A stretch of 64,000 nt of DNA from Amycolatopsis australiensis (lineage in GTDB: Bacteria > Actinomycetota > Actinomycetes > Mycobacteriales > Pseudonocardiaceae), in NCBI RefSeq assembly GCF_900119165.1, contig NZ_FPJG01000006.1, forward strand, positions 5,208,001 through 5,272,000. Direction: 5' to 3'. A program made the translations under genes and the position numbers. Under the pieces are notes generated by a model, which saw only the letters and a list, made by a program, of their open reading frames with translations, ran no database searches and was not told the origin of the DNA. Shown piece by piece: positions 1 to 13,507 of the stretch (position 1 is its first letter; every line of letters begins with the position of its first letter).

Positions 1-1
1 G

Positions 2-3000
2 CCCGGGCTGACCGTCACCGAGCGGCCCGTCGGCACCGGCACCGCCAAGTTCGACCTCTGGTTCTCCTTCACCGAACGGGCCGGCGCCATCCACGGCCAG
101 GCCGAGTTCAACAGCGAGGTGTTCGACCGGGCGACCGTGACGGCCATCCTGGACCGCCTCGAAGTGCTGCTGCGCCAAGTGGTCGCGGCCCCCGATCGCC
201 GCCTGGGTTCGCTCGACGTGCTGACCCCGGCCGAACGCGCCGCCCTGCCCGCGCTCTGGTCGGGCGCCGCCGCCGACGTCCCGGCGGTGACCGTGCCCGA
301 GCTGTTCGCCGCCCAGGTCGCGCGGACCCCGGACGCCACCGCGCTGGTCTTCGAGGACGAGGCACTGACCTACGCCGAGCTGGACACCGGCTCGAACCGC
401 CTCGCCCGCGTGCTGGCCGAGCGGGGTGCCGGGCCCGAACGGGTGGTCGCACTGGCCCTGCCCCGCTCGGCCCATCTGGTGACGGCGATCCTCGCGGTGC
501 TCAAGACCGGCGCCGCCTACCTGCCGCTCGACCCCGGCTACCCGGCCGAGCGCATCGCCTTCATGCTCGAGGACGCCCGCCCGGCGCTCGTGCTGGCGAC
601 GGCGGACACGGCTGTCGACGGCGCGCTCCTCGTGGACGATCCGGAGGTCGTCGCCGGCGTCCCGGCCGCGCCGCTGACCGGTGTCACGCTCCGGCCCGGG
701 AACCCGGCCTACGTCATCTACACGTCCGGGTCGACGGGCCGCCCCAAGGGGGTCGTCGTGCCGCACGAGGGCATCGTCAACCGGCTGCTGTGGATGCAGG
801 ACGAGTACGGCCTGACCGGCGACGACCGCGTGCTGCAGAAGACGCCGTCCAGCTTCGACGTCTCGGTGTGGGAGTTCCTCTGGCCGCTGGTCACCGGCGC
901 CACGGAGGTCCTGGCCCGGCCCGGCGGCCACCAGGACCCCGCCTACCTCGCGCGGCTCGTCCGCGACCGCGGCGTCACGACCGTCCACTTCGTCCCGTCG
1001 ATGCTCCAGGCGTTCCTGCCGGAGCCCGTGGCGCGGGAGTGCACCGGCCTTCGCCGCGTCCTCTGCAGCGGTGAGGCGCTGCCGCCGGACACGGTGACAC
1101 AGTTCAGCCGGGTCCTCCACGCCGAACTGCACAACCTGTACGGCCCCACCGAAGCTTCGGTCGACGTGACGGCGTGGCGGACGTCCGCCGGGGAGCCGGG
1201 TGTCCCGATCGGACGTCCGGTGTGGAACACCCGGACGTACGTGCTGGACGGTGCCCTGCGCCCGGTGCCGCCGGGCACCGCCGGCGAGCTGTACCTGGCC
1301 GGTGTCCAGCTCGCCCGCGGCTACCTCGGCCGGCCCGGGCTGACCGCGGAGCGGTTCGTCGCCGACCCGTACGGCCCGCCGGGCTCGCGGATGTACCGCA
1401 CCGGCGACCTCGCGCGCTTCCGCCCCGACGGCGTCCTCGAATTCCTCGGCCGCGCCGACGAGCAGATCAAGATCCGCGGCTTCCGCGTCGAACCCGGCGA
1501 GATCGCCACGACGCTCGCCACGCACGACGGCGTCGCCCACGCCGCGGTCCTGGCCCGCGAGGACCGGCCCGGCGACGTCCGGTTGGTCGCCTACGTCGTG
1601 CCGGCCGGCACCGCCACGTCGGCCGAAGAAGAGACCGAACGGGTCGGCGAGTGGCGCGCGCTGTACGACTCGATGTACTCCGGCGACGGCGACGAGTTCG
1701 CCGGCTGGACCTCCAGCTACACCGGCGAGCCGATCCCGCGCGCGGAGATGGTGGAGTGGCGGGACGCGATCGTCACGCGGATCCGCGAGCTGCGCCCGCG
1801 GCGCGTGCTGGAGATCGGCGTCGGGACCGGCCTGCTGCTCACCGAGCTGGCGCCGCACTGCGAGACCTACTGGGGCACGGACTTCTCCGCCGAGGTGATC
1901 GCCTCGCTCGGCGGCCGCGTCGCGGCCGACCCGGTGCTCGCCGGGCGCGTCGAGCTGCGTACCCGGGACGCCGCCGACGTCACCGGCCTGCCGTCCAGGT
2001 TCTTCGACACGATCGTGCTCAACTCGGTCGTCCAGTACTTCCCGAGCGGGACGTATCTGCTGGACGTCCTGCGCAAGGCCGCCGGCCTGCTCGCGCCGGA
2101 CGGGTCGGTGTTCGTCGGCGACGTCCGTGACCTGCGCCAGGTCCGCGCGTTCCACACCGCGGTCGCCCGGGCCCGCGGAGGCGACGTCGAGCAGCGCCTC
2201 CTACGGGAGAAGGAGCTTCTCGTCGCCCCGGAGTTCTTCGCCGGCCTGGACGGGATCGCCGCGGACATCCGCGTCAAGCGCGGTCGTGCGGTCAACGAGC
2301 TGACCCAGTTCCGCTACGACGTCGTCCTGCGCCCGGGAGCGGCTCCGGCGCCGGACCTGCCGGTGCTCGCTTGGGGCACCGACGTGTCCACTGTGGATGA
2401 AGTGGCGGCGCGGCTCGGCGCCGGGCTGCGCGTCGAAGGCGTCCCCAACGCCCGGATCGGGGACGGCGTCGACCCCGAAGACTGGTACGTCCTCGGCGAG
2501 ACCCACGGCCACCGCACGGTCGTCACCTGGTCCGCCGCGGGCGACGGCTCGGTCGACGTCGTGTTCACGACCGGCGAGACCGCCGGCGCGTTCCGGCCCG
2601 GCTCCGGGCCGCTGCTGTCCTACACCGGCAGCCCCGGGCGCTTCCGCCGGGCCAGCACCCTCACCGCGGACCTGCGGGCGCTGGCCGCCGCCCGGCTGCC
2701 CGAGCACATGGTGCCTTCGGCGATCGTCGTGCTCGACGCGTTGCCGGTGACGGCCAACGGCAAGCTGGACCGCCGCGCGCTCCCGTCGCCGGACCCGGCC
2801 GTGCCGACGTCGGACCGGGAGCCCCGCACGCCGGCCGAGCGGCAGCTGTGCGAGCTGTTCGCCGAGGTCCTGGGGCTGCCGCGGGTCGGCCCGGACGACA
2901 GCTTCTTCACCCTCGGCGGCCATTCCCTGCTGGCCACCCGCCTGATCGCCCGCATCCGCGCGACGCTGCACGCCGAGCTGGAAGTCCGCTCGGTGTTCGA

Positions 3001-6000
3001 GACGCCGACGCCCGCCGGCCTGGCCGGGCTGCTCGCCACGAGGAGCGGGACCGCGCGGCCGCCACTGGTCCCGCGGGACCGCCCGGCGCCGGTGCCGCTG
3101 TCGGGCGCGCAGCAGCGGCTGTGGTTCCTGCACCACCTCGAAGGCCCGTCGGCGACCTACAACGTGCCGCTGGTCATGCGGCTCGAAGGCGACCTCGACG
3201 TCGACGCGCTGCGGGCCGCGCTGTCCGATGTGGTCGCCCGCCACGAAGCGCTGCGGACGCGGTTCCCGCAGCGGGACGGCGTCCCGTACCAGGACGTCCT
3301 TCCCGCCGGGGAGGTCGATCTCCCGGTGCGCGCCGTGACCGGCCTCGACGAGGCGCTGACCGGGCTCGTCCGCGGTCCGTTCGACCTCGAACGGCACGCG
3401 CCGATGCGCGTGGAGCTGCTGCGGCTGGGCGCGCGTGAGCACGTCCTGGCGCTCGTCTTCCACCACATCGCCTCCGACGGCTGGTCGATGGCCCCGCTCT
3501 GGCGCGACCTGGCCGCGGCCTACACCGCCCGGCGCGCCGGCGAAGCTCCGCAGTGGACGCCGTTGCCGGTGCAGTACGCCGACTACACGCTGTGGCACCA
3601 GGACCTGCTGGGCAGCGAGGACGACCCCCGCAGCCTGCTGAGCACGCAGCTCGACTACTGGCGGGAGACCCTGGACGGCCTGCCGGAACGCATCGAGCTG
3701 CCGCTCGACCGGCCCCACCCGGCCACCGCGACCTTCCGCGGTGAGCTGCACACCTTCACCTGGGACGCCGATCTGCACGCGGGGATCGCGTCCCTCGCGC
3801 GGGACTGCGGCGCCAGCGTCTTCATGGTCGTCCACGCGGCGCTCGCCGGTCTGCTCACCCGGCTGGGCGCGGGCACCGACGTGCCGATCGGCTCGCCGAT
3901 CGCCGGGCGCACGGACCCGGCGCTGGACGACTTGGTCGGGTTCTTCGTCAATACGCTGGTCCTGCGCGTGGACACGAGCGGTGACCCGTCGTTCCGCGAT
4001 CTGGTGGGGCGTGTGCGCGAGCGCAACCTGGACGCCTACGCGCACCAGGACGTGCCGTTCGAGCGGCTGGTCGAGGTGCTGAACCCGGCCCGGTCGCTGT
4101 CCTACCACCCGCTGTTCCAGGTGATGATCGCCGGGCAGAACAACGCCCGCGCCGACGTCGCCCTGCCCGGCCTGACGGTCACGGAGATCCCGGTGACCAC
4201 CGGGACGTCGAAGTTCGACCTGGCGATCTCGCTGACCGAGCGCGAGGCCGGGATCGCCGGAGTGCTGGAGTTCAACGCCGACGTCTTCGACCACCCGGGC
4301 GCCGACGCGATCCTGCGGCGCCTGGAAGTGCTGCTGCGCGCCGCGCTGGCCGAGCCGGACCGCCCGCTCGGCGCACTGGACCTGATGGCCGGTGACGAGC
4401 GCGACCGGGTGCTGACCGAGTGGGCCGGTTCGCCCGAACCGGCGGGCACCGAGACGTTCCCCGGGCTGTTCGGCCGCCGCGTGGCCGAGGCACCGGACGC
4501 CGTCGCGCTCGTGTTCGAGGACCTCGAGCTGACCTACGCCGAGGTCGACGCCCGCGCCAACCGGCTCGCGCACCTGCTGGCCGCGCGTGGCGCCGGGCCG
4601 GAGCGGGTGGTCGCGCTGGCCGTCCCGCGCTCGGCGGACATGATCGTCGCGGAGCTGGCCGTGCTCAAGGCAGGCGCCGCGTACCTGCCGGTCGACGTCG
4701 ACTACCCCGGTGACCGGATCGCCTTCATGGTCGAGGACGCGCGCCCGGTGTGCGTGGTCACCACGCGCGAAGTCGGCGGCCAGCTGCCGGCGGGCCTGCC
4801 GCGCGTGCTGCTCGACGACCCGGCGCTCGCCGGAATGTCCGCTGAGGACCCCGGCGTCCCGGTCAGGCCCGAGAACGCGGCCTACGTGATCTACACGTCC
4901 GGCTCGTCCGGGCGGCCGAAGGGCGTCGTCCTCCAGCATTCGGGGGTCGCGAAGCTGGTCGCGACGCAGGTGGAGCGGTTCGGGGTCGGTCCGCGCAGCC
5001 GGGTGCTGCAGTTCGCGTCGCCGAGTTTCGACGTCGCCTTCTGGGACTTGTGCCTGGGCCTGCTGTCGGGTGGACGGCTGGTCGTCGTCCCGGCCGAGCG
5101 GCGCGTCGCCGGCCCGGCGCTGAGCGAATACGCGTTCGCCCACGGCATCGACTTCATGATCCTGCCCCCGGCGCTGCTCGACGCGATGCCGGCGGACTGC
5201 GACCTGCCGCGGGACAGCGTGCTGCTGGCCGGGACCGAACGCGTGTCTCCGGAGCTGGTGAAGCGGTGGGCGCCGGGGCGGCGGATGTTCAACGCCTACG
5301 GCCCGACCGAGGCGACCACCAACTCGACGCTCGGCGAGAGCGACCCGGCCGAGCTGGCGGACGCGACGGTCGTCCCGATCGGCGTGCCCGACCCCGGCAC
5401 CCGGGCGTACGTCCTCGACACCGGCTTGCGGCCGGTTCCGCCCGGCGTGGTGGGGGAGCTGTACCTGGCCGGATCGGGGCTGGCGCGTGGGTATCTGGGT
5501 CGGCCGGGGCTGACGGCGGAGCGGTTCGTGGCCGACCCGTTCGGCTCCGGCGGGCGGCTTTACCGTACCGGTGATCTGGTGAGGTGGCTGCCGGACGGGC
5601 GGCTGGTGTTTCTCGGCCGGGCCGACGACCAGGTCAAGATCCGCGGTTACCGGATCGAGCCGGGCGAGATCGAAGCGGTGCTCGCCGAGCACCCGCGCGT
5701 CGGGCAGTCGGTGGTCGTCGCCCGGGACGGGCAGCTCGTCGCCTACGCGGTCCCGGCCGCCGGCCGCGACGAAGCGGCGGAGCTGGACCACGTCGGCGAG
5801 TGGCGCGAGCTGCACGAGAACGTCTTCACCGAAGCGGCCGGCGGCGGGATCGAGGAGAACTTCACCGGCTGGAACTCCAGCTACGACGGCTCCGCGATCC
5901 CGCTGGCCGAGATGCGCGAGTGGCACGCGGCGACGGTCGAGCGGATCCGCGCCCTGCGGCCGGAACGGGTGCTGGAAATCGGCGTCGGCAGCGGGCTCAT

Positions 6001-9000
6001 CCTCTCGCGCATCGCGCCGGACGCCGAGGCGTACTGGGGTGTCGACCTGTCCGAGCAGGCCATCGCCACCCTCCGGCGCGAGCTGGCCGCGACGCCGTAC
6101 GCCGGCAAGGTGCACCTCGCGGCCCGCCCGGCGCACGACCTCGGCGAGCTGCCGGACGAGCCGTTCGACACCGTGATCGTCAACTCCGTGGCCCAGTACT
6201 TCCCGAGCGTCGGCTACCTCGCCGAGGTCGTCCGCACGGCCGCGGCCCACGTCCGGCCGGGCGGGGTGATCTTCCTCGGCGACATCCGGAACCTGCGCTC
6301 GCTGCGGGCCTTCCGCACGGCCACCGAGCTGCGGCACGGCCGGGCCGACGCCGCCGCGGTCGACCAGGCCGTCGCCCGCGAGGGCGAGCTGGTGCTCGAC
6401 CCGGACTTCTTCCCGGCACTGGCCCGCGAACTGGACGGGTTCGGCGACGTCGACCTGTGGGCCAAGCGCGGCAAGGCGCACAACGAGCTGACCCGCCACC
6501 GCTACGACGTCGTCCTGCGGAAGGCGCCGGCTGCCGGCCCGGTCGAGGAAGACGTCGTCGCCTTCACCTCGCTGACCGAGCTGGAGCGCCGGCTCGGCGA
6601 GCGCCCGGCGCGGCTGCGGGTCACCGGCGTGCCGGACGCCCGGCTGTCGGGCGAACTGGCCGCCGTCGCCGCGCTGGCCGAAGGCGACACCGGCGCGGCA
6701 CTGTCCGCGTTGGACGCCGATCCGTCCGGAGTGGACCCGGAGGCGCTGCACGAGCTCGGCGCGAGCCTCGGGTACCGCGTCTGCTCGGCGCCCGCGGCCG
6801 CGGGCGCACTGGAGGTCGTGTTCACGACCGGCGAGCCGGTGCGGATCCACCGCGCCCGGCCGGTCCGGGCCGCCCTCGCCGCGCTGGGCAACCACCCGGC
6901 CGGACGGCGTGACACCGGCGCGCTGGTGGCGGCCCTGCGGGCGCACGTCCGCGACCGGCTGCCGCAGTACCTGGTGCCGTCGGCGTTCGTGGTGCTCGAC
7001 CGGCTCCCGCTGCTCGCGTCGGGCAAGCTCGACCGCCGGGCGCTGCCGAGCCCGGACCGGGAGGCCGTCCCGGCGGGCCGGGCGCCGCGGACCCCGGTCG
7101 AGGAAGTCCTCTGCGGGCTGTTCGCCGAGGTGCTCGACACCGCCACGCCCGGCGTCGACGACGACTTCTTCGCGCTGGGCGGCCATTCGCTGCTGGCGAC
7201 GCGCCTGGTCGCGCGGCTGCGCGCGGTGTTCGGGGTGGAGCTGCAGGTCCGGTCGGTGTTCGAGACGCCGACCGTGGCCGGGCTGGCCACCCTGCTCGCC
7301 GCGGCGGACGCCGCGGCCGCCCGGCCGCCGCTGGTGCGGGCCGAGCCGCGGCCGGACGTCGTGCCGCTGTCGTTCGCCCAGCAGCGGCTGTGGTTCCTGC
7401 ACCGGCTGGAAGGCCCGTCGGCGACGTACAACATGCCGACGGCGGTCCGGCTGACCGGCGACCTCGACACCGAGGCGCTGCGCGCGGCGCTGTCCGATGT
7501 GGTCGAACGCCACGAAGCCCTGCGCACCGTTTTCCCCGAAATCGGCGGCGATCCCCGCCAGCACGTCCTCGCCGGCGTCACGGTCCCGCTGCCCGTCCGC
7601 ACGGTCACCGAAGCCACGCTCGCCGACGCCGTGTCGGCGGCCGCCGGCACCGTGTTCCGGCTGGGCTCGGAGATCCCGCTGCGGGCCGAGCTGCTGCGGC
7701 TGGGCACGCGTGAGCACGTCCTCGTGCTGGTGTTCCACCACATCGCCTCGGACGGCTGGTCGACCGCACCGCTGTGGCGCGATCTCGCGACGGCCTACGC
7801 CGCCCGGCGCGCCGGCGAAGCTCCACAGTGGACTCCACTGCCGGTCCAGTACGCCGACTACACGCTGTGGCAGCGGGACGTCCTCGGTGCGCGGGTGATC
7901 GAACCGCAGCTGGCCTACTGGCGCGAAGTCCTCGCCGGGCTGCCCGAACGGATCGAGCTGCCCACCGACCGGCCGCACCCGGCCGAAGCGTCCTACCGCG
8001 GTGAGCAGTTCGCGTTCGGCTGGGACGCCGGCCTCCACAGCGGGCTCGTCGAGCTGGCCAGGGCCTGCGGGGCCAGCGTGTTCATGGTCGTGCACGCCGG
8101 GCTGGCCGCGGTGCTCACCCGGCTCGGCGCGGGCACCGACATCCCGATCGGCACGTCCATCGCCGGGCGCACCGACCAGGCGCTCGACGACCTCGTCGGC
8201 TTCTTCGTCAACACGCTGGTCCTGCGCGTGGACACCGGGGGCGACCCGACGTTCCGCGAGCTCGTCGCCCGCGTCCGCGAGCGCGGCCTGGACGCCTACG
8301 CCCACCAGGACGTGCCGTTCGAGCGGCTGGTCGAGGCACTGAACCCGGCCCGGTCGCTCGCCCACCACCCGCTGTTCCAGACCATGCTCGCCTGGCAGAA
8401 CAACGCCGTCGCCGACGTCGCGCTGCCCGGCCTGGCCGTCGCCGAAGAACCGGTCCGCACCGGCACCGCCCGGGCCGACCTGACGTTCTTCGTCGGCGAG
8501 CGGCCCGGCCACCAGGCCGGGATCCGCGGAACCGCCGAATACAACAGCGACGTCTTCGACCGCGCGAGTGTCGAAGCGATCCTGGACCGGCTGCGGATGC
8601 TCCTGCGGGCCGTCGTCGCCGACCCGGACACCCGGATCGGCGCGGTCGGCCTGCTCACCGAAGCCGAGCACGAGCTGATCGCCGCCGCGCCGGCGACGAC
8701 GCTGCCGGCCGAGACGGCCGCCGGGCTGTTCGCGGCACAGGTGGCGCGGACGCCGGACGCGACCGCGGTGGTGTCCGGCGCCGAGCGGCTCACCTACGCC
8801 GAGCTGGACTCGCGGGCCACGACGCTCGCCCGTGCGTTGCTGGCCAGGGGCGCGGGACCCGAGCGGGTCGTGGCGGTCGCGCTGCCGCGCTCGGCAGACC
8901 TGGTCACCGCGCTGCTGGCGGTGCTCAAGACCGGCGCCGCGTACCTGCCGCTGGACCTCAACCACCCACCGGAACGTCTCGAGGTGATGCTCACCGACGC

Positions 9001-12000
9001 GGCCCCGCACCTCGTCATCGCCGACGACGGCTTCGGCGACCGTCTGGTCCGGCCGTCCGCGGCGGCGGCGGAACCGGCGGCGTGGCCGTCGATCGATCCG
9101 CAAAACCCGGCGTACGTCATCTTCACCTCGGGCTCGACCGGACGGCCGAAGGCGGTCGCGGGAACCCAGCGCGCGCTGGCCAACCGGCTGCACTGGGGCC
9201 GTGACCTCGCCCGGGGCGTGCGGATCGCGAAGAGCGCGCTGACGTTCATCGACGGGTCGACCGAGCTGCTCGGCGGCCTCGTCGCGGGCGACCCGGTCGT
9301 CCTCGCCGACGACGCGACCGCCGCCGACCCACTCGCGCTCGCCGAACTGGCGCGCGCGGCCGGCGCGCAGGTCGTCACCGTGGTGCCGAGCCTGCTGGAC
9401 AGCTTCGCCGAGGACGCCCCGGCCGGCGCGTTCGGCTCCGTGACCACGTGGATCACCAGCGGCGAGCCGCTGTCGGCAGCGCTCGTGACGAAGGTGGCGA
9501 GCCGGTGGCCGTCGGCGAAGCTGGTCAACCTCTACGGCTGTTCCGAAGCCGCGGGCGACAGCCTGGCCCACGTCTGCGGCGGCTCGGTGGCGATCGGGCG
9601 GCCGATCGCGAACACGCGCGCGTACGTCCTCGACGCCGCGCTGCGGCCGGTGCCGCCGGGCGTGCGCGGCGAGCTGTACCTGGCCGGTGCCGGGCTGGCC
9701 CGCGGCTACCTCGGCCGTCCGGCCCTGACCGCGCAACGGTTCGTGGCCGACCCGTTCGGGCCGCCGGGGGAGCGGATGTACCGCACCGGCGACGTGGTCC
9801 GCCGCCGCCGCGACGGCACCGTGGAGTTTTTCGGCCGCGCCGACGAGCAGGTCAAGATCCGCGGCTTCCGCGTCGAACCGGGGGAGGTGGAAGCCGTGCT
9901 GACGGCGGACGCCTCGGTGGCGCGCGCGGTCGTGATCGCCCGCGAGAACCGGCTGCTCGCCTACGTCGTACCGGCCGGGGACAGCGCCGACCCGGATGCG
10001 CTGCGGGCGCTGGCCGCCGGGCGCCTGCCGGAGTACCTGGTGCCGTCGGCCGTCGTGGTCCTGCCCGAGCTGCCGGTGAACGCCCACGGCAAGCTCGACC
10101 GCGCCGCCCTGCCGGACCCGCGGGCGCGGACCTCGGGGCGGCTCGCGCGGACGCCGTCCGAACAGGCGTTGTGCGAGCTGTTCGCCGACGTCCTCGGTGT
10201 TCCGGTGGTCGGCCCGGACGACGGCTTCTTCGCCCTCGGCGGGCATTCGCTGCTGGCGATCCGGCTGGTCAGCCGCATCCGCGCGCGGCTCGGCGCCGAG
10301 GTGCCGATCCGGGCGGTGTTCGACGCGCCGACCCCGGCCCGGCTCGCGGAGCTGCTCGAGCCCGGCCGCCGTGGCCGTCCGGCGCTGGTCCCGGCCGAGC
10401 GGCCCGAGGTGCTGCCGCTGTCGTTCGCGCAGCAGCGGCTGTGGTTCCTGGACCGCCTGGACGGGCGCAACGCGACCTACAACATCCCGTGGGCGTGGGA
10501 GCTGACCGGCCCGGTCGACGTCGGCGCCCTGCGAGCCGCGCTGACCGACGTGGTGACGCGCCACGAGGTCCTGCGGACGCTGCTGGTCGAAGAACAGGGC
10601 ACACCGCGGCAGGTCGTGCTCGCCGACGCGCACCCGGTGCTGGTCACCGAGGACGTTTCCCCGGCGGACCTCGACGGACGCGTCAAAGCCGCGGCGTCCC
10701 ACTGCTTCGCCCTGGACGCCGAGATCCCGATCCGGGCGACGCTCTTGTCCACCGGGCCGGAGCGGCACGTGTTCGTCCTGCTGGTGCACCACATCGCGGG
10801 CGACGGCTGGTCGCTCCCGCCGCTCAAGCGCGACCTCGACACCGCGTACGCGGCGCGGCGGCGCGCCGAGAGTCCACAGTGGACGCCGTTGCCGGTGCAG
10901 TACGCGGACTACACGCTGTGGCAGCGTGAGATGTTCGGCCGCGCCGACGACCGGGACAGTGTTCTCGGCCGCCAGGCGGCGTTCTGGCGGGACACCCTCG
11001 CCGGTCTGCCCGCCGAGCTGGCGCTGCCGGCGGACCGGCCGCGTCCGGCCCGCTCGACCGGCCGCGGGGCCGCCGTGCCGTTCACCGTGCCCGGCGGCGT
11101 CCACCGCCGGCTGCGCGAGCTGGCGCACGGCAACGGCACCAGCACGTTCATGGTGCTGCAGGCGGCGCTCGCGGCGCTGCTGACCCGGCTCGGCGCGGGC
11201 ACCGACATCCCGCTCGGCACGCCGGTGGCCGGCCGCGGCGACCACGCGCTGGAGGACCTCGCCGGGTTCTTCGTCAACACGCTGGTGCTGCGGACCGACA
11301 CCGGAGGCGACCCGACCTTCCGGGAGCTGCTGGCGCGCGTGCGCGAAGCCGACCTCGCCGCCTACGCCCACCAGGACCTGCCGTTCGAGCACCTCGTCGA
11401 GCTGCTCAACCCCGCCCGGTCGCTGGCGCGGCACCCGCTGTTCCAGGTCATGCTCACCGTCCACCACGCCGGCTCCGGCCCCGAACGGCTCCTCGGGCTC
11501 GACGCGTCCCACCGGGACACCGGCCTGCGGCAGGCGAAGTTCGACCTGTCCTTCGACCTGGTCGAAACCGCCGACGGCATCGACGGCGATCTCGCCTACA
11601 GCGTCGACCTCTTCGACGAGCCGGCCGCGCGGACGCTCACCGAGCGGCTGGTGCGGCTGCTGGCCGTGGTCGTGGCCGATCCGGACCGGCCGCTGAGCCG
11701 GGTCGACGTCCTCGACGCGGCCGAGCGGCACCGGATCCTGACCGGCTGGGGCCGCGGCGCGCCGCTGACGACCGCCGCGCCCACGGTGGTCGACCGGCTG
11801 GCCGCGCAGGTGGCGGCGACCCCGGACGCGACCGCGCTGAGCGACGCGAACTCGAGCGTCACCTTCGCCGAGTTCGGCGCGCGCACCGGCCGCCTCGCCC
11901 GGTGGCTGGCGGCGCACGGCGCGGGTCCCGAGACGGTCGTGGCCCTGGTGCTGCCGCGGTCGGCGGCGGTCGTCGAGGCGATCTTCGGCGTGTTCAAGGC

Positions 12001-13504
12001 GGGCGCGGCATATCTGCCGATCGATCCGGACCAGCCGGTGGACCGGACCACCGCGATGCTCGCCGACTCCGGTGCCGCGCTGGTGCTGACCACCCGCGCA
12101 CTGGCCGATCGGGTCCCCGCGGAGCGAACCCTGTTCGTCGAGGACATTGTGGACAGTGACGTTGTGGACAGTGACGCGCGCCTGGCACCGCCGTCCCCGG
12201 CCAACCCGGCGTACGTGCTCTACACGTCCGGCTCCACGGGCACGCCGAAGGGGGTCGTCGTCCCGCACTCGGCGCTGGTGAACCTGTTCCACAGCCACCG
12301 CGCGACGCTCTACCGCCCGGCGGTCGCGGCGGCCGGCGGGCGGCGGCTGCGCGTCGGGCACGCGTGGGCGTTCTTCTTCGACGCGTCGTGGCAGCCGCAG
12401 CTGTGGCTGCTCGACGGGCACGAGGTGCACGTCGTCGACGACGACACGCGCCGCGACCCGGACCGGCTCGCCGCGGTGGTGCGCGAGCGCGGGCTCGACT
12501 TCCTCGAACTCACGCCGTCGCACTTCGCGCAGCTGGCCGAGGCGGGCGTGGTCGAAGACGGCAAATGTGCTCTCGGTGTCGTCGGCGTCGGCGGCGAAGC
12601 GGTTTCGCAGCCGCTGTGGGAGACCTTGCGGTCGTTGCCGGGCACGGAGGCGTACAACCTCTACGGCCCGACGGAGGCCACGGTGGACGCGCTGGTCGGC
12701 CGGGTCCGTGACGCCCAGCGGCCGGTGATCGGCCGTCCGGTGCACAACGCCCGCGCGTACGTGCTCGACCACGGGCTGAGCCCGGTTCCGGCCGGCGTTC
12801 CCGGCGAGCTGTACCTGGCGGGCGCGGGCCTGGCCCGCGGCTACCGCGGACGTCCGGCGCGGACCGCCGAACGGTTCGTCGCCGATCCGTTCGGGCCGCC
12901 GGGGGAGCGGATGTACCGCACCGGCGACCTCGTGCGGTGGCGGCCCGACGGGCAGCTGGAGTACCTCGGCCGGACCGACGCGCAGGTCAAGGTCCGCGGC
13001 TTCCGGATCGAGCCGGGCGAGATCGAGACGGCGCTGACCCGCCACGACGACGTCGGCCGGGCGGTGGTGGTCGTCCGCGAGGAGCGCCTGGTGGCGTACA
13101 CGACGCCGGAGACGGCGGACCCGGCGCGGCTGCGGGAGTTCCTGGCGCGGTCGCTGCCGGCGTACCTGGTGCCCGCGGCGATCGTCCCGCTGGCGGAGTT
13201 CCCGGTGACTCCCAACGGGAAGCTCGACCAGGCCGCCCTGCCCGCACCCGGGTTCGCCGCCCGCGGCCGGGCCCCGGAAGCACCGCTGGAAAAGGCCCTC
13301 TGCGAAGTCTTCGCGGAGGTGCTGGACGTCGAGGCCGTCGGTGCCGACGACGACCTGTTCACCCTCGGCGGGCATTCGATGCTGCTGGTGGTCCTGCGCA
13401 CGCGGATCGCCGAGCGGCTCGGGGCCGACGTCCCGATCGCCGAGTTCTTCCGTACCCCCACCGCGGCCGGGCTCGCCGCCCTGCTGACCCGAGACGCGAG
13501 GTAG
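2..13504 (+). CDS. Non-ribosomal peptide synthetase, 5' partial (C'-A-MT-PCP / C-A-MT-PCP / C-A-PCP / C-A-PCP)
   Basis: The reading frame is open from the window edge, so the true start lies upstream; a GTG at 119 is an internal Val. The visible protein (about 4,500 residues) begins in the last part of a condensation domain. Four A domains follow, with TSGS(T/S)G core motifs. N-methyltransferase domains sit inside the first two A domains (SAM motif LEIGVG(T/S)G near nt 1,810 and 5,980). Carrier-protein serines (GGHS) are at codons 2924, 7187, 10247 and 13376. The three complete C domains keep HHIxxDGWS; no epimerase or thioesterase is seen. Aligning to GrsA gives code DVWHLSLVDK for A1 (serine) and IDTTISLGDK for A3 (lacks Asp235, beta-alanine-like). 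A2 (DVWILAATNK) and A4 (atypical FFDASWQ at A4) are not assigned. PanD, siderophore-binding protein, MbtH and exporter genes next door point to an iron-chelating peptide. The final product is unknown; release without a TE may involve cyclisation or a trans enzyme. Confidence 0.96.
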   Translation, partial: PGLTVTERPVGTGTAKFDLWFSFTERAGAIHGQAEFNSEVFDRATVTAILDRLEVLLRQVVAAPDRRLGSLDVLTPAERAALPALWSGAAADVPAVTVPELFAAQVARTPDATALVFEDEALTYAELDTGSNRLARVLAERGAGPERVVALALPRSAHLVTAILAVLKTGAAYLPLDPGYPAERIAFMLEDARPALVLATADTAVDGALLVDDPEVVAGVPAAPLTGVTLRPGNPAYVIYTSGSTGRPKGVVVPHEGIVNRLLWMQDEYGLTGDDRVLQKTPSSFDVSVWEFLWPLVTGATEVLARPGGHQDPAYLARLVRDRGVTTVHFVPSMLQAFLPEPVARECTGLRRVLCSGEALPPDTVTQFSRVLHAELHNLYGPTEASVDVTAWRTSAGEPGVPIGRPVWNTRTYVLDGALRPVPPGTAGELYLAGVQLARGYLGRPGLTAERFVADPYGPPGSRMYRTGDLARFRPDGVLEFLGRADEQIKIRGFRVEPGEIATTLATHDGVAHAAVLAREDRPGDVRLVAYVVPAGTATSAEEETERVGEWRALYDSMYSGDGDEFAGWTSSYTGEPIPRAEMVEWRDAIVTRIRELRPRRVLEIGVGTGLLLTELAPHCETYWGTDFSAEVIASLGGRVAADPVLAGRVELRTRDAADVTGLPSRFFDTIVLNSVVQYFPSGTYLLDVLRKAAGLLAPDGSVFVGDVRDLRQVRAFHTAVARARGGDVEQRLLREKELLVAPEFFAGLDGIAADIRVKRGRAVNELTQFRYDVVLRPGAAPAPDLPVLAWGTDVSTVDEVAARLGAGLRVEGVPNARIGDGVDPEDWYVLGETHGHRTVVTWSAAGDGSVDVVFTTGETAGAFRPGSGPLLSYTGSPGRFRRASTLTADLRALAAARLPEHMVPSAIVVLDALPVTANGKLDRRALPSPDPAVPTSDREPRTPAERQLCELFAEVLGLPRVGPDDSFFTLGGHSLLATRLIARIRATLHAELEVRSVFETPTPAGLAGLLATRSGTARPPLVPRDRPAPVPLSGAQQRLWFLHHLEGPSATYNVPLVMRLEGDLDVDALRAALSDVVARHEALRTRFPQRDGVPYQDVLPAGEVDLPVRAVTGLDEALTGLVRGPFDLERHAPMRVELLRLGAREHVLALVFHHIASDGWSMAPLWRDLAAAYTARRAGEAPQWTPLPVQYADYTLWHQDLLGSEDDPRSLLSTQLDYWRETLDGLPERIELPLDRPHPATATFRGELHTFTWDADLHAGIASLARDCGASVFMVVHAALAGLLTRLGAGTDVPIGSPIAGRTDPALDDLVGFFVNTLVLRVDTSGDPSFRDLVGRVRERNLDAYAHQDVPFERLVEVLNPARSLSYHPLFQVMIAGQNNARADVALPGLTVTEIPVTTGTSKFDLAISLTEREAGIAGVLEFNADVFDHPGADAILRRLEVLLRAALAEPDRPLGALDLMAGDERDRVLTEWAGSPEPAGTETFPGLFGRRVAEAPDAVALVFEDLELTYAEVDARANRLAHLLAARGAGPERVVALAVPRSADMIVAELAVLKAGAAYLPVDVDYPGDRIAFMVEDARPVCVVTTREVGGQLPAGLPRVLLDDPALAGMSAEDPGVPVRPENAAYVIYTSGSSGRPKGVVLQHSGVAKLVATQVERFGVGPRSRVLQFASPSFDVAFWDLCLGLLSGGRLVVVPAERRVAGPALSEYAFAHGIDFMILPPALLDAMPADCDLPRDSVLLAGTERVSPELVKRWAPGRRMFNAYGPTEATTNSTLGESDPAELADATVVPIGVPDPGTRAYVLDTGLRPVPPGVVGELYLAGSGLARGYLGRPGLTAERFVADPFGSGGRLYRTGDLVRWLPDGRLVFLGRADDQVKIRGYRIEPGEIEAVLAEHPRVGQSVVVARDGQLVAYAVPAAGRDEAAELDHVGEWRELHENVFTEAAGGGIEENFTGWNSSYDGSAIPLAEMREWHAATVERIRALRPERVLEIGVGSGLILSRIAPDAEAYWGVDLSEQAIATLRRELAATPYAGKVHLAARPAHDLGELPDEPFDTVIVNSVAQYFPSVGYLAEVVRTAAAHVRPGGVIFLGDIRNLRSLRAFRTATELRHGRADAAAVDQAVAREGELVLDPDFFPALARELDGFGDVDLWAKRGKAHNELTRHRYDVVLRKAPAAGPVEEDVVAFTSLTELERRLGERPARLRVTGVPDARLSGELAAVAALAEGDTGAALSALDADPSGVDPEALHELGASLGYRVCSAPAAAGALEVVFTTGEPVRIHRARPVRAALAALGNHPAGRRDTGALVAALRAHVRDRLPQYLVPSAFVVLDRLPLLASGKLDRRALPSPDREAVPAGRAPRTPVEEVLCGLFAEVLDTATPGVDDDFFALGGHSLLATRLVARLRAVFGVELQVRSVFETPTVAGLATLLAAADAAAARPPLVRAEPRPDVVPLSFAQQRLWFLHRLEGPSATYNMPTAVRLTGDLDTEALRAALSDVVERHEALRTVFPEIGGDPRQHVLAGVTVPLPVRTVTEATLADAVSAAAGTVFRLGSEIPLRAELLRLGTREHVLVLVFHHIASDGWSTAPLWRDLATAYAARRAGEAPQWTPLPVQYADYTLWQRDVLGARVIEPQLAYWREVLAGLPERIELPTDRPHPAEASYRGEQFAFGWDAGLHSGLVELARACGASVFMVVHAGLAAVLTRLGAGTDIPIGTSIAGRTDQALDDLVGFFVNTLVLRVDTGGDPTFRELVARVRERGLDAYAHQDVPFERLVEALNPARSLAHHPLFQTMLAWQNNAVADVALPGLAVAEEPVRTGTARADLTFFVGERPGHQAGIRGTAEYNSDVFDRASVEAILDRLRMLLRAVVADPDTRIGAVGLLTEAEHELIAAAPATTLPAETAAGLFAAQVARTPDATAVVSGAERLTYAELDSRATTLARALLARGAGPERVVAVALPRSADLVTALLAVLKTGAAYLPLDLNHPPERLEVMLTDAAPHLVIADDGFGDRLVRPSAAAAEPAAWPSIDPQNPAYVIFTSGSTGRPKAVAGTQRALANRLHWGRDLARGVRIAKSALTFIDGSTELLGGLVAGDPVVLADDATAADPLALAELARAAGAQVVTVVPSLLDSFAEDAPAGAFGSVTTWITSGEPLSAALVTKVASRWPSAKLVNLYGCSEAAGDSLAHVCGGSVAIGRPIANTRAYVLDAALRPVPPGVRGELYLAGAGLARGYLGRPALTAQRFVADPFGPPGERMYRTGDVVRRRRDGTVEFFGRADEQVKIRGFRVEPGEVEAVLTADASVARAVVIARENRLLAYVVPAGDSADPDALRALAAGRLPEYLVPSAVVVLPELPVNAHGKLDRAALPDPRARTSGRLARTPSEQALCELFADVLGVPVVGPDDGFFALGGHSLLAIRLVSRIRARLGAEVPIRAVFDAPTPARLAELLEPGRRGRPALVPAERPEVLPLSFAQQRLWFLDRLDGRNATYNIPWAWELTGPVDVGALRAALTDVVTRHEVLRTLLVEEQGTPRQVVLADAHPVLVTEDVSPADLDGRVKAAASHCFALDAEIPIRATLLSTGPERHVFVLLVHHIAGDGWSLPPLKRDLDTAYAARRRAESPQWTPLPVQYADYTLWQREMFGRADDRDSVLGRQAAFWRDTLAGLPAELALPADRPRPARSTGRGAAVPFTVPGGVHRRLRELAHGNGTSTFMVLQAALAALLTRLGAGTDIPLGTPVAGRGDHALEDLAGFFVNTLVLRTDTGGDPTFRELLARVREADLAAYAHQDLPFEHLVELLNPARSLARHPLFQVMLTVHHAGSGPERLLGLDASHRDTGLRQAKFDLSFDLVETADGIDGDLAYSVDLFDEPAARTLTERLVRLLAVVVADPDRPLSRVDVLDAAERHRILTGWGRGAPLTTAAPTVVDRLAAQVAATPDATALSDANSSVTFAEFGARTGRLARWLAAHGAGPETVVALVLPRSAAVVEAIFGVFKAGAAYLPIDPDQPVDRTTAMLADSGAALVLTTRALADRVPAERTLFVEDIVDSDVVDSDARLAPPSPANPAYVLYTSGSTGTPKGVVVPHSALVNLFHSHRATLYRPAVAAAGGRRLRVGHAWAFFFDASWQPQLWLLDGHEVHVVDDDTRRDPDRLAAVVRERGLDFLELTPSHFAQLAEAGVVEDGKCALGVVGVGGEAVSQPLWETLRSLPGTEAYNLYGPTEATVDALVGRVRDAQRPVIGRPVHNARAYVLDHGLSPVPAGVPGELYLAGAGLARGYRGRPARTAERFVADPFGPPGERMYRTGDLVRWRPDGQLEYLGRTDAQVKVRGFRIEPGEIETALTRHDDVGRAVVVVREERLVAYTTPETADPARLREFLARSLPAYLVPAAIVPLAEFPVTPNGKLDQAALPAPGFAARGRAPEAPLEKALCEVFAEVLDVEAVGADDDLFTLGGHSMLLVVLRTRIAERLGADVPIAEFFRTPTAAGLAALLTRDAR

Positions 13505-13507
13505 ACC

